This document shows, one piece after another, positions 49,201 to 60,500 of a stretch of DNA of 64,000 bases; position 1 is the first letter of the stretch; each line of letters begins with the position of its first letter. Source of the DNA: Litoditis marina (taxonomy: Eukaryota; Nematoda; Chromadorea; Rhabditida; Rhabditidae). The notes under the pieces were generated by a model. The model was given only the letters and a program-made list of their open reading frames with translations, made no database searches and had not been told where the DNA came from. The DNA lies in assembly GCA_964036275.1 (NCBI GenBank), contig OZ038438.1, positions 13,162,720 through 13,226,719 of the forward strand, written 5' to 3'. Made by a program: the position numbers and the translations under genes.

Positions 49201-50570
49201 TCGAGCCACATACAAAGCTCCGGAACATTGGTGTAGGCCAGAAAAATTGCACCAGCATCAAGGAGTCTGCAGAATGAATGTCAACATCTACAATGTTCTC
49301 AGCCTTCCAATAAAACACCAGGCAGTTAGATCACGAAGATGAATTATTTCAAGTATTGCGATGTATACTTACTTTTTACCAGATATACCCGCGTAACAGA
49401 TTTAGTGTAGTAGTCGTTTGACTGCACGTCATGTGTGAAAACATGATATCTTGAAAGCTCAGATTAATATAGACCGATGAATACATCGTTGCTAACACAA
49501 AGTGAAATTGAGTGAGCTATTTGAAGCAGATTTCCACGAACCGGATCTCACTCACACATGCTTTCAGTGGTTAGTAGCTGTCTTCATTGACTTCCTAGTG
49601 AACAGTCATATCGGACTTTTGGTCAGATAGAAAATGTTTTCTTCCGTGTGCGTTCCGTACTTTGCTCTCGATGGAAACAAACTGATTCGTACCAATACAA
49701 TGTTGCCGGATCAGTAACAAGTAGATCTTTTATACATATTTTCAACGTCCTGTGATTAAGAAAGAGCCTACTTTATGCTAGTCCGGAAGTTGGTGTATGT
49801 GTATGTATGTTCAGTAAGAATACCTTTGCACTACCGTTGCCGTGTTATCCACCTTAGATTCTTTTCTGCTCACAACACCAGAAGTCACAACTTTTCCTTT
49901 TAGACAGATGGCGTCTTTCATAGTGAATGGGAGTCCTAGCAAAGGATGGCTGTCCATGTACTGAAAACCCAATACTTGTCACAGGAGTATGCATTATTTC
50001 AACAATCATTTTACGTATCATCATAGTTGTCATTCTTTCTCTTTGAGAATATGGGTATAGCACATTTCTGTTTTACTAATAAGGGCGTGAACTCAGAAAC
50101 ATCTCCGTCATGAAAACTATTTAATCTGAATCGATTACTCACCTGTTGCAGCTCTTCGTCGTTTTTCGAGGCGATGAGAGTGTCTACGTCTCTCGCTCTC
50201 TCGCGGGCCTCTTCGTAGTTTGAACGAACAACAGCGTTGATGTCTGGATTCACTTCTTCTATTCTTTTTATGTAAGATTCAATCAGATCGATACTTCTGA
50301 CCTGAAAATGTTTTCTAAGTGATAATTTGAGAAAACCAATGAAGTACACAAATCGAGTTTATTTTTGGTTGGAAAACTGACCTTTCTGCTTATCAGAAGT
50401 GTTCTCATTTCTGTGGCACTAGTCAGAACTGTGCGGTCCGTAGATGGTTTCACCACCTTCTTTTGGCGGAACACATTCATCAACCATAATACCAGATAGA
50501 GACATTGGAAGTAGAGAAATACACATCCATCAATAATTGGATCTCGTAGTCTTTCCAGAATAAAAGTCAT
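43241..50570 (-). CDS. Fatty acid amide hydrolase (FAAH, amidase-signature family), 12 exons
   Basis: Twelve exons join in phase: 50570-50382, 50301-50143, 49960-49824, 49266-49092, 48857-48776, 48632-48508, 47678-47535, 47377-47234, 46606-46472, 44052-43976, 43674-43530 and 43342-43241 (stop 43243-43241). Total 1614 bp, 537 residues, the usual size for FAAH. The N-terminus has a membrane anchor (about residues 11-34). The Ser-cisSer-Lys triad is complete: Lys131 in PFTMKDAI, cis-Ser206 in GGSSGGEGAL, and nucleophile Ser230 in GSDLAGSIRLP. The 75- and 24-residue spacings match those of rat FAAH. Later motifs include IGPMTRF, GQSAHTLP, LLGLPAVQCPMGL and FGGW near the C-terminus. It should hydrolyse N-acylethanolamine or related fatty amides at intracellular membranes. 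All introns have GT-AG ends. The gene looks intact despite repeat-filled introns. Nematodes have several FAAH paralogues, so no symbol is assigned. Confidence 0.94.
44748..45840. repeat. Diverging ~140 bp tandem repeat with GGCGCC palindromes (FAAH intron)
   Basis: A GC-rich landmark (TGGCGCCGGGCGCGGGCGCC, later degraded) starts at 44847, 44987, 45127, 45267, 45405, 45545 and 45686, with a last remnant at 45813. The period is thus 138-141 bp. Between landmarks the copies share GAAAAACTACCGAACCGATT and TTAGCCCGTCGCGCCAAA. The leftmost three copies are nearly identical and similarity decays steadily to the right. It lies in the 2.4 kb FAAH intron 44053-46471. Confidence 0.85.
46075..46445. mobile_element. 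Perfect 371 bp palindromic foldback element
   Basis: Left arm 46075-46237 and right arm 46283-46445 are 163 bp each and appear to be exact complements, separated by a 45 bp spacer (46238-46282). The outer ends read ATTAGTAAAAAGTGGGGG and its complement. TA on both sides of GTAAAAAG... would fit a Tc1/mariner-type duplication. It lies in an FAAH intron with its right end 26 bp from an exon boundary (46472). Mirror-image ORFs on the two strands are a by-product of the symmetry. Confidence 0.9.
46808..46883. mobile_element. Small hairpin element, TTTGTAGTTTGA ends (copy 1)
   Basis: TATTTGTAGTTTGACCCCGC at the left and GATCAAACTACCACA at the right form imperfect inverted ends about 73 bp apart. 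The left half closely matches the element at 54493 (TATTTGTAGTTTGATTTCGC then TGCATTTC). It lies in the FAAH intron 46607-47233. Confidence 0.55.
47087..47204. mobile_element. Foldback MITE copy 2 (118 bp, CAG TSD)
   Basis: Same family as the element at 38208-38325: arms start AGGCCGTATGCATGAAACAT, the centre is AATTGGCCGGGG, and CAG lies on both sides. The arms contain CCCGGGCCGGGTTGGGATGC and match nearly perfectly. It lies in the FAAH intron between exons 46606-46472 and 47377-47234, only 29 bp from the latter, where it appears harmless to the reading frame. Confidence 0.87.
47801..48392. mobile_element. hAT-type MITE with internal CTCGAAAA tandem expansion
   Basis: The element starts TAGGGTTGTTAA (47801) and ends TTAACAACCCTA (48392). 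It is flanked by an exact 8 bp direct repeat, CTTGGGAC, at 47793-47800 and 48393-48400, the target duplication expected of hAT transposons. The inside is almost entirely variants of ACTCGAAA(A/TTT). The starting module (CTCGACTCGACTCGAAAAAA) occurs twice, near 47827 and 48070, on either side of a short unrelated segment, so one copy appears duplicated within the element. It lies in the FAAH intron 47679-48507. Confidence 0.9.
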
Positions 50571-51893
50571 CTAAGAAAAGGGAATGAGATGGGCTGTAGC
50601 GAAAGTAACTGGGAATGATCTAAAACGAACAATCTTAGCTGAAAGTTTTTCCTCAAATAATAGACAGAATGTGTGACAGGTGACCGAAGATAGTAGCTGG
50701 TGACAGATTCAGAAAAATACTCGGTTATTACACAACCCTGATAGGTTCAACCATGTACTTATTAACAGTTCAGGTTAAATATCAGCACAGATAGTAATGT
50801 TTACCATTCGAACAAAATATATAGATGTGTGACACTGGAGTATTATAATAAGAGATAATAACACAGTATCCCAAAATGTGTTTCTTCTGCTCTCTAACCC
50901 ATGCCTCACTATTGTGTGCACGATTATGTACGGCGCAATCAGAGAGACTCTCGAGATAAAAGCTGCCGTGTGAAATGTTCGAATCAGAATAAAACACAAA
51001 TTCGAACTTCAGTGATAGCATGACTCGACAATTGAGATACTGAACTATGTTTTTAGTACAAAACTGAAATAATTGGGAAACATCCCGATTCGAATAAAAA
51101 GTTTTAGAGAGCAGAAACCGAGTCGCAAAAAAGAACACAATGTGCTGTTCTTCTCGTGTTTTGTAACTTTTCTATATCATTGTTCTCTTTTATTGTTCAG
51201 AAATATGGGTTGAATTCGTGAATAGGCACATGATGAACGAACACAATGATAACAGAGGTTTTCGAAGAACCATAAACAAAATCTAACAGTCATCATTCGT
51301 CTATCAAGACTCATATTAAATGCCAACCAGAAAAAATAGAATGTTGAATTTTTGCTTGTAAGTCATCGACCCGCGGGATTTTTCGAACAACACATAATAG
51401 AAATTAACCTGGTTTTCTTCTACCATAATCGTGGACGTGGATGCTCACAGGTCTAAACTGAGTCGGAATGACTCGTTTTATCATAGTTTACTTCATAATG
51501 AACATATACATTGTACCGTCACCATGATCTACACAATAAAGAAGCCCGTTCTCAAATTTGCTACGTTTCATCAACGATGGACCTATAGAGTCACAGAAGA
51601 AAAAATAAGACAGGAGGATGGCTGGCGGGTCAAAGTTGCCGTGTCAGAAACGAAATTCTCGATATCTCTCAAACCACTTCATTAAAAACTTTGCCTAACG
51701 CAAATCAGAAAAAGTTTTTTTTTCAGGCTAGTACTTATTGGTTTGTTCGCATGCTGCTGCTTTGATTGAAATAAACTGTTAAGGAAGATCTGAACTATGA
51801 GCCGTAGAAGCTGCATATTGTTTGACTATGTAGTTTCGATGACCAACGCGCTGATCCTAGCAAGCGAGAAGAATTCACACTAGCTGTACAGAT
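50571..51893. other. Intergenic, FAAH 5' flank, no gene recognised
   Basis: The first ~90 bp upstream of the FAAH start are duplicated near 52,085-52,185. The rest is AT-rich. Minus-strand frames up to 118 codons near 50,780-51,140 and a plus-strand 84-codon frame at 51431-51685 show no recognisable domain or convincing splice structure. Confidence 0.5.
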
Positions 51894-52185
51894 CTTCCTA
51901 TTCATTAGAAGTTTTCTCATTTCTGTGGCAATAGTCAGAACTATGCGGATCGTAGAGGTTGCACCACCTTCTTTTGGCGGAGAACATTCAGCAACCAGAA
52001 TACGAGATAGAGACATTGTTAGTGGAGAAATACACATTCATCAATAATTGGATCTGGTAACCTTTCCAGATGAGAAGTCATCTAACAAATGTGAATGAGA
52101 TGTTGGCTGTAACAAAAGTAACTGAGAATGATTTGAAAACGTACAAATCTGATCTGAAACGTTTTTCACAACAATTGAGAGATTG
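51894..52185 (-). pseudogene. Dead duplicate of FAAH exon 1 and its 5' flank
   Basis: From 52081 down to 51894 the minus strand repeats FAAH exon 1: the same start, then DPIIDECVFLH, QCLYLVFWLLNVLRQKKVV and ATEMRKLL. A TAA interrupts it after ...CVFLH, a frame change follows around the KKVVQP segment, and the donor AAAG/GTCAGT has become GGAAGATCTG. The region upstream of its ATG (about 52,082-52,185) also matches the flank upstream of the real gene (50,571-50,670), so promoter-proximal DNA was copied too. No later FAAH exons are seen next to it. Confidence 0.85.
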
Positions 52186-55100
52186 TAGCTGGACTAATTA
52201 TCAGCAAAGATCGATGAATGAAAAATAGTAAAATAGCTGATACAAGAGTGTGACAAATAGTTGAATATAACCCGGCTGGGGCAAACCTTCTGGTTTATAG
52301 CAGTTCATCTACATTCATTTATCTGCAACGAAGTCGAAATCTGTATGTGAGAACGAAATCATTATATGAATCGCAATGGAAAAATATTGTTTTTGAATGA
52401 ACCACAGCGAAAATCTGAATGCAACGATGACAAGAATCGGTACACATGTGTTTTTCTAGGGCCTTATCGAGATTTGGAGTATGTCAGTGATGATATGTCA
52501 GAGAACCGCTAACAAAACATAAATCAAAATGGCCATAGAGTGCAAAACGCTTCAAAAAAGATTGGCTGCCTGGTTCTGGGACGTGAGAGTTATATTTCAC
52601 TCACCCAGAGCACTTAGTTCCGAGTGTAAACTGCTCTGAGAACTGGTTTGCGCATTTGAAGTCCTCATCTTTGTAGAAAAATGTAATTTGGAACACACAT
52701 CAAGTTTCTCGATAAACCTCAAGGTTCATATATTATCAGTATTCAACCTCAATAAAAAATTGGCGAATGTAAACTATACATACCAGTGACGATTATTGAA
52801 ATTACTATCTACAGAAACAGGATCATAGAGCTTCGGCAGAAATTATTCAAACCTAACTGTGGAGCGCAAACATAACATATAAACGAAACCACGTATCCCC
52901 TCTCTGCAGCAGAATGCGCTGACTTTTCGATCAAAGCTCTGCTTAAAATATGAGCCTCTCAACCTCACAAAAACACTGCGCTATTATTATAATAACAGAA
53001 CACACCCTTCCTGGAATTTCACTCTTACCGTATAAAAATATATGTGTTTGTGTCAGGGTACCCCTCGCGCGAAATCAACCCTGCGTGTTGGTGTGGGTTT
53101 GGTGTGCATGATTGCGAGTTGCGTATGTGATCGGTGTTTGGCGTGTAGAGTTCGCAAAAGCGCGCCAAATTCAAACTTGAACTAGGGATCATCACAGTTA
53201 GAGTTAAAATAATTACAATCTAATTAACTATGAATAGTCAATAATTCACAACTATGAATAGCCAATATTTGAAGCTAATTGTATTCTAGCATATTTTCAT
53301 TCCAAAAAATAGTAATTTAATACAAATTCCTTCCACTTTCATTAATTCTGTGATATGTGGTACCTAAAAGATATGCGTAATTTTGAATTTACTGCAGTAT
53401 AAATCAGAAAATATACATAAACAAACAACTACTATCTAGAATCTGCTCAACGAAAGTGGTTGCGAGACACAATTTAAAGAATTGAAGTGAAGTAGATAAT
53501 TTTTTGGCTACTTATTAGCTTAGTTATTATAGTTTCAATCATTCCCACTGAGACCTCGGAAACGCGCCAACAAAAATTCCAGGCGGCTTTTCATCATGTT
53601 AAAATTTTCCAAAACACTAGAAGTTTCACCAAGCGTCTGCGAAAGTTCGTTACAACATGTGGTTGGAATTGGCTAATCATAAAACCTGTGTTTTCAATGA
53701 AATATATTCATTCGAATTTTTATTGGCAGACTGCCAAAGTCTCAGTGGAAATTGCGAGAACTATACCTTGGTTTGGTAATAAGGTCTTTAAAAACATGTT
53801 CCGTAAATTATACGCCTGTATTTCACATGTACCCAGAATCCTGTCTTTCTGTGGTGTTCGCTGTTATTTTGATTCTCATTTTGTGAAGAAACATTTTATT
53901 GATAAAACAAACAATATAAAAAACTGAGATAGCAAAATTAAAGTACGACACAAAAAACTTGATCCGAAATTGAGGGAAGGATGAGGAAAGAATTTGTAGA
54001 CGTGCCAATCTTGTTGACATTTCTGAAAAGAAAACAGAGTTACGAGAGAAACAGCGGTTAATGATAACATTTATAACATTATGTTCAAAACTGTCATTTG
54101 AATTAATACAATCAATACATTGAGAGTTTTTTTGCATTTTCATTATAATACGCCGAGTATTCGTAGCAGTTTCATTTTAATTGATATATTTTGAGTATCT
54201 CCTTAGAATATGAAATTTTCGAAGGAGAATAGGTGAACTGGTATAGTCTGAACTGACAAACTCGAAACTTGTGAGCGTCTAGTTGAACTTAATCTCGTAA
54301 GCGGGTGTACTCAAATTCAATAAATATTCAAGTATTAAACACAGAGCTAATCCACAAAACAGTAAACTTTTGAACGTTGCTCGACAATTATTATCGTAAA
54401 CATCAGTGATTAAGTGATTAACACGGATCGAACAATCATAGGTATCGCTCGAGGTTGAGCTATCTTGAACTGTTCGTTGTCTTTTTCTGCTGTATTTGTA
54501 GTTTGATTTCGCTGCATTTCAGGCGTAATTTGCGAAATGTTAATGTGCACGCGAATCAAACTACAACTCTGTTTGAATAGCCTCCTATATGTTCAAAAGT
54601 ACACAAGTTTCTGAGATCTAATGAACTCGTAAACATTCTGATGGACGAAAAGTTCTGAAATAAATGTTATTGATATTTGCCTAGTATCTCGAGAAAACAT
54701 GGTAAACTATCCGCCATACAAATTTTTGTGGAATAAACTTAATCTGATGTGTTCTTATTCAAATTATAGTTCCAGATCATCAGAAGTGATTCAAGTTAAC
54801 TCTGATGCGTTTTGATCAAAGTAAACATCGGGTTCGAAACATTTTTACTATTATTACGCCACTCTTACACTCGTGTTCATTGGATATTTTTCCCTATTGG
54901 AGAAAATCTCTATTGAAACACACAGCAGAAGTTTCAACATTCAATACGCTACCGCTTGACTTGTGACATTTATTTAATGATTATATCTCATATCAGATTT
55001 GTGTCAACAAAAATACATACTGAATCGTGGAACTTCATTTGCAACTCACTTCTTGTATGTCCTCCTGTCTTGTTTAAAATCCTTCTCAACCGATATTTGC

Positions 55101-57598
55101 TGTGCAAGTCGAGGGGTAAATGCTCCAATCGCTTCTAGAAGTATACCTTAACTTTGAGAATAGCTTCAGCTCACAGTCGGTTGACATAAAAATACATACA
55201 TGACACATATGGCACATTCAGAGCATTATTTTATCTTCATTTCTACGTTCTAACCAAGTCTCAACGATCGATGTACTTTGCTAGTTCAAAGGGTTGCCTT
55301 GTTTTTGACTCTCTCCGAGAATAACAAGTACACTGTTTACCCCGAAAGTAAGGTGAAGTGGACTAACTTCACTGAATGGACGTTATGTTCCTAAAACTGA
55401 CCGAGATTCAGTGGCATGATTCGAAACACAGTAGATTATTACAGCCGAGTGAACTAGATCAGTTATAATGTCTAATTAATATGTGAATAGTTGAAAAAAT
55501 AAAGAAAAATATCAAATTCTATTGAAAAATTCGAATGAGTTCGTTTGGCGCCCGATTCACGAGCAGCGAATCATGCACGCAGCACACACCAAACACACAC
55601 GCACACCCCAGTTGCAATTATCAACACTCAGTTTACCAAGTCAATTTCGCGCGGAAGGTGCCTTGACAACAAACACTAGAAATGTACAGTGTAGGCTTGA
55701 AATAACAGCTGAAACAAACAGAATTTTAGCGTTTTTCGCTCAACACAATGAAAAGATGGTTACAGCTAATTTGATAAAAAACATGATCATAGTTCAACAG
55801 GCAAAAAAAATTATTCGTGTACAGAGCTGATACAGCAGTCTAAACAAAGAGCCTGTTCAGCGAAATTCGAGAATAAATAGCCCACCCATTGTATTGGTCG
55901 TGTGAGGTGACCCCTCCCGATTGATAAATATGTGTCGATAATAATTATACGCCCTCCCCTTGCCCAAACATGGTACCACTTCGAAACTCATTTTTCCGCG
56001 GTTTTGAGTGAGATGAAAAAACTCAACACCAAACTCAACCCCGTTAACCAGTCTATTACTACTATTATTCAATCCTCCTAGATGCAGCGCTTCTATGAAC
56101 GTCGAATGCAACGCAAAGCGAAATACTACGCCGCTCTTCTGAGCACACTACACACTACGCCAATTCACGACTAAAGAGAAGAAAACTTTGCTGGAACACC
56201 ATCGACTATAAATAGTCCTGTATAGGCACCTAGATATGTATCATTGGCATCTCCTGACTCTTGCGTTTGTTTGTAGGTAGAGTGTTGCCGCTCTGTCCCA
56301 TGAAGGGTCGCGTTTTTTATGAGTTGGGAATTCGTTTTTGTAAGAACGAACTTATGTATAACCATGCATATACCCACTTTTATCACTCTTACCATACCCA
56401 CTCTTTATATAATACCCACCCTTGTAGTTCGATTCAAAACATTCCTTGTAGTTGAAGAGGGCTCACTCTTAGAAACGATACTTAATGACAACCAACCCAG
56501 TACTGATTTGAATGTTCACGCAAAAACTTTAATGTGTAGTCAGCCAATATTTCTCATTCACCATGCTCACTTTTTCATCAGACCTCATTTTATATTACTA
56601 TAATTTCATGTTAATTCAATATCAATAAAAGTGTGTTTGCATGAGTAGTATTAAAACACATGGAATGTCCAATTAATGGTTTGGGCTTTTCACCTGCTCA
56701 CTGTGTGTCTACTCTCCCTATATGTGGCTGATTCTTCTATCGTGTTTAATACTCTGCACAGGGAAGAAAAGCGCATATAGTGATGGTATGTTTCATCCTG
56801 GTTATAAATCATGTATTGTTTTAGCAAAGCTGTTATAATAGGAAATTGTTTTTTTGGATATTGATTAACTGCCAACAGCCTTCAGTCGAAAAAGACACAG
56901 GTCAGAACGGCTTGACTTCAACTGCCCACTCGGCTTCAGTGAGGTAAGAACCGCAACAGCTCTTTTACTTCTAATTTTCGAACACACTTTCAATACTTCA
57001 ATTCTTTCCGCTCACATCAAAGAGGAAATTGGTAGTCGTTCTAGGAAAAACAGGGCCGTCACGGTCAGATTCTTGTTTCATCTGTGTTCGCTGAACAAAC
57101 TTCAAGGCAAAACTAATAAGTAACTAATGTGAAGATTGGCCGACATAATATTTCGGAATGATTCAACTCATGCTGATTTGCCCGATGACTGAGTGCTAAT
57201 AAATGAAAAAACTAGGATTCGTGGTAGATACTACCAAAGAGGGACCTTGTAGAGCTCTCAATAGTACTGAACAAGAACTTCTGAGCATAGATTATATCTG
57301 ACAAGATTCCAAACATTTAACGATCCCGAATTGTTTAGAAACAATGCTCGACTTCCTAAATCAGTCCAACCACCTTTATTCGCACTTGATGAAGAACTAC
57401 AACAGGAATATTCCTCCGGTTTACTCCAAAGGCTAGTAGCTTTTGTGTTTATTGAAATGTTTCAAAGTAGTACTCGGTTATTGTTAATTTTACGTGTTAT
57501 TGTTAATTTCCATATAAAACCGACACATGCTCAGAGATGAACCATATTTAGTACGTATATTCCAATCCATATCCAATCCATATTCTAAATTGATTCAG
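52186..57598. other. Mostly unassigned AT-rich DNA
   Basis: No coding gene could be supported over this 5.4 kb. A hairpin element is listed at 54493-54566. ORFs of 60-106 codons (for example 53823-54143 minus, 55522-55830 plus, 55857-56111 minus) show no known domain. The channel gene's 5' end must lie here. A possible exon tail ending at 57031 (reading ...LSAHIKEEI, GT next) would join the 57599 exon in phase, and a perfect donor AG/GTAAGA lies at 56942-56943. I could not settle a start. Confidence 0.4.
54493..54566. mobile_element. Small hairpin element, TTGTAGTTTGATT ends (copy 2)
   Basis: TTGTAGTTTGATT at 54496-54508 is answered by AATCAAACTACAA at 54554-54566, a 13 bp perfect inverted repeat around a ~45 bp centre. 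The left half matches the element at 46808. Confidence 0.6.
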
Positions 57599-60500
57599 GA
57601 AGATATAATGGAAAACCTATTCGAAGTGAAGTTAACGTCACACTGTACTATGCACAACTTCTACAAGTGGTAGGCAAATGCTTCGAAAAAAGGGCGAGAA
57701 AAGTCATAACTAAAAAGTTTCTAGAAACCTTTTTGACTAATCTCAGTTAATAATTCTCACACATTTTATGTATATGATGTTTATGAAACATGAAACTTGC
57801 CTTGTTTACTCGCAACTTTCAAGAACCTCGGCATTACTTTAACACATCTACCAGTCGCATTGGTTCAGCGAAAAGAGAGAGTGTATGTAGGCCGGTGAGA
57901 AGCATGCAGTCTCAGGGAATCTCTCTTGTGAAAACTGTACATGTCATTGACCGAATATGATGTATTGCCAGTTCCGCATTGAACAAATGAATCTCAAGTC
58001 ATCTGTCCCAACACTATTAAGGAACTAAAAGTGAATAGTAGTATACAATTATTTCTGTAGCGTACCACTGCAGTCAGGCAACTTGATCAGCGTTCCAATT
58101 TCAGGATGAACCCCGCCAGACACTGACAATAATTGCCGAAATGTACATGGTTCGACTATTCGATTCTATGTCATTAAGACAATGATTACTAACGTTCGTC
58201 ATCTATGACGAGCTGCTAGAAAAGCTGCCTCACACGTTCTCACGTTGGGAAAGAACACAAATAGGGTGGAAAAATATTCACTTTTCGTTCAAAGTGTTTG
58301 AGAGGGAATACTTGCATCTTTTCGTTCTCTTCGTATCTCAGGTCACGGGCCGAGATCTTACAGGAAGATAAGCCACTGGACCAGGTTCAAAAGTAAAACA
58401 GTAGTAAAAGTTCACTTTAGATCAGATAACACCGGAAAAATAAGTGATATCTTCACTCAATAATGATAATTGTATAGAATAACTGTAACTCTTGATTATT
58501 CGCTGTGCAAGAGTTGAAAAGCATAGTCTTCATCAATGACGCGCCAAATTCCAGAAAAAAACAACAACAAAAAGTAGAGTTACTGTAACCTTGCTTGCTC
58601 AACTCGCGCACTGCAAAACATGCTTCATAATCAGAGTGCAGTTGGGCAAGCTTTTGTCTGTGAGTTAAAAATTGAGATTCACATAACCGAAAAAAACGTT
58701 TGATGAGTTATATCTTCGAAATTGAGATTTGAACATCTTTCGCAAGCGCTACTGTACAATTTAAAGGGGAATTGTGCATAATGGAAATGGTACATAAATT
58801 GCAGAGTTGGCGAGATGTCAGACTGAAATGGAATCCAGCACAGTTTAACGACCTGAAGTTTATTCATTTCATGGCGGAGAATGCGTGGGTGCCGGAAGTC
58901 ATCCCATACGACGTGTGAGAAGTTTTGTTGCGAATTTCCGTCTCACTTCTCAAAACCACTCGTTTTTCAGAAAGCTCGTGATTCTGCGCACAGATGTCAC
59001 AAATACTTTGCTCTCATCACGAGAGAAGATGATGAATGGTTCTATTTACAGTTATGAACTGGTTCAACATAGTTTTGAACAGTTAGTGTATGAGTTAGTT
59101 AACAACTTGATAGTTTGTTATAAAGGAGGACGATTATGTGGTACAATCGCAACGCTTCAGTCCTTTAAACCGCAATACATTTTTCAATTGCAGTTTAAAG
59201 GACCGTTACCACGGGATCGTTCTGTTCGGGATTACCTACCGTCAAAAACCACAGTCAAATATCTTGGTGTCCATCTTTCCATGGAAGCCAATTGGGACGT
59301 CGAACTGAGCCGAAGAATTTCCTCAGCGTGGACAGCGTTCAACGAATACCGTCACATTCTGAAGACACCCTCGTTCCCGATGAGGTACAAGGCAAAGATT
59401 TTCCACGCCGTGATTCTCCCGAGACTGTTGTATGGCAGTGAATCCTGGGCCCTTTAGAAGAGGAACATCGAGCGTCTCCGTGTCGTGCAGAGAAAAATGG
59501 AGCGTGGAATGCTGAACAAACGAATACAAGATCGCCTCCCAAGTGCCGTTCTTCGCGGAATCACTCGGTTGACGGACGTGGCTACTGTAGCTGCCGAACA
59601 TAAATTAAACTTTGCTTACAGAATTTCCCACATGCCTCAATCCCGATGGTCCTTGATCGTGTCTGAATGGTGTCCGTATAATCTTAACCGGTCCCGAGGG
59701 TAGGCCCGTTGTCCGATGGAGAGATGAGTTGGTTGAAGCAGTCCGTGGTTATAACACCGCAGTCAGAAGAGGTCGAGTCCGTCCTGCCCCCATCCGTGGC
59801 GAAGAGATACTAAGAGCATGCAGAGACATCAAAATCTGGAGAGCAGTCAAGGAGCACCATTTTACAACAATGTGATGTGATCGAATAAATCTTGAAATCT
59901 TCAATCTTGAACCACGGGATTGGTTCACATAATCGTCCTGCTTTAAGTAGCACATTATATTTTTTGCTTACACTATGATTCATTGCAGGGAGGAGATGCG
60001 GAACACTCTTCAACCTTTTCAGCAATATGTCACTGTACGTTGTTTACTTGTAGTTTGATTACTTCTAGGTTGAAATGTTCATACTGAATTCTGAATGCGA
60101 ACTTACAGGTATATAAAACAGGCACAGTTGAGCGGGTTCTCAACAATATTATCACTCTTGTCTGCAAACTACAGGTGAATCAGGTTATGTTCCTTGTAAA
60201 ATTAAATAGTTCTCGGATAGCACGATACAATCACATTGAACAAGTTGCGCTACCTGAAATAGGCTATTATGACATGTGCGATTGGAATGCTTAATGTCAC
60301 ATTAAATTATTCGAAAAATAGGAAATTTAAATTATTATGAGAAAATACTGGCTTGTATGAACAAGCGTAAGTAATTACAATAACAGGCTATTTTACGACT
60401 AATAAGAGGAAAAGTCCAAAGATGAATAATAAGAGAGTGTTCGAGACGATTGAGTTACGAGTTACAGTACATTGAGCTCATTGTTATCAAAAGTGGCTTT

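Noticed and set aside
55522..56111. ORFs on both strands as a possible gene
   Set aside because: No family recognised, no convincing splice sites, and composition similar to flanking non-coding DNA.
58885..59457. 190-codon frame read as one protein
   Set aside because: Its first part is a channel exon (58971-59061) read through into an intron, and its last part is the LINE fragment. The two only share a frame by chance.
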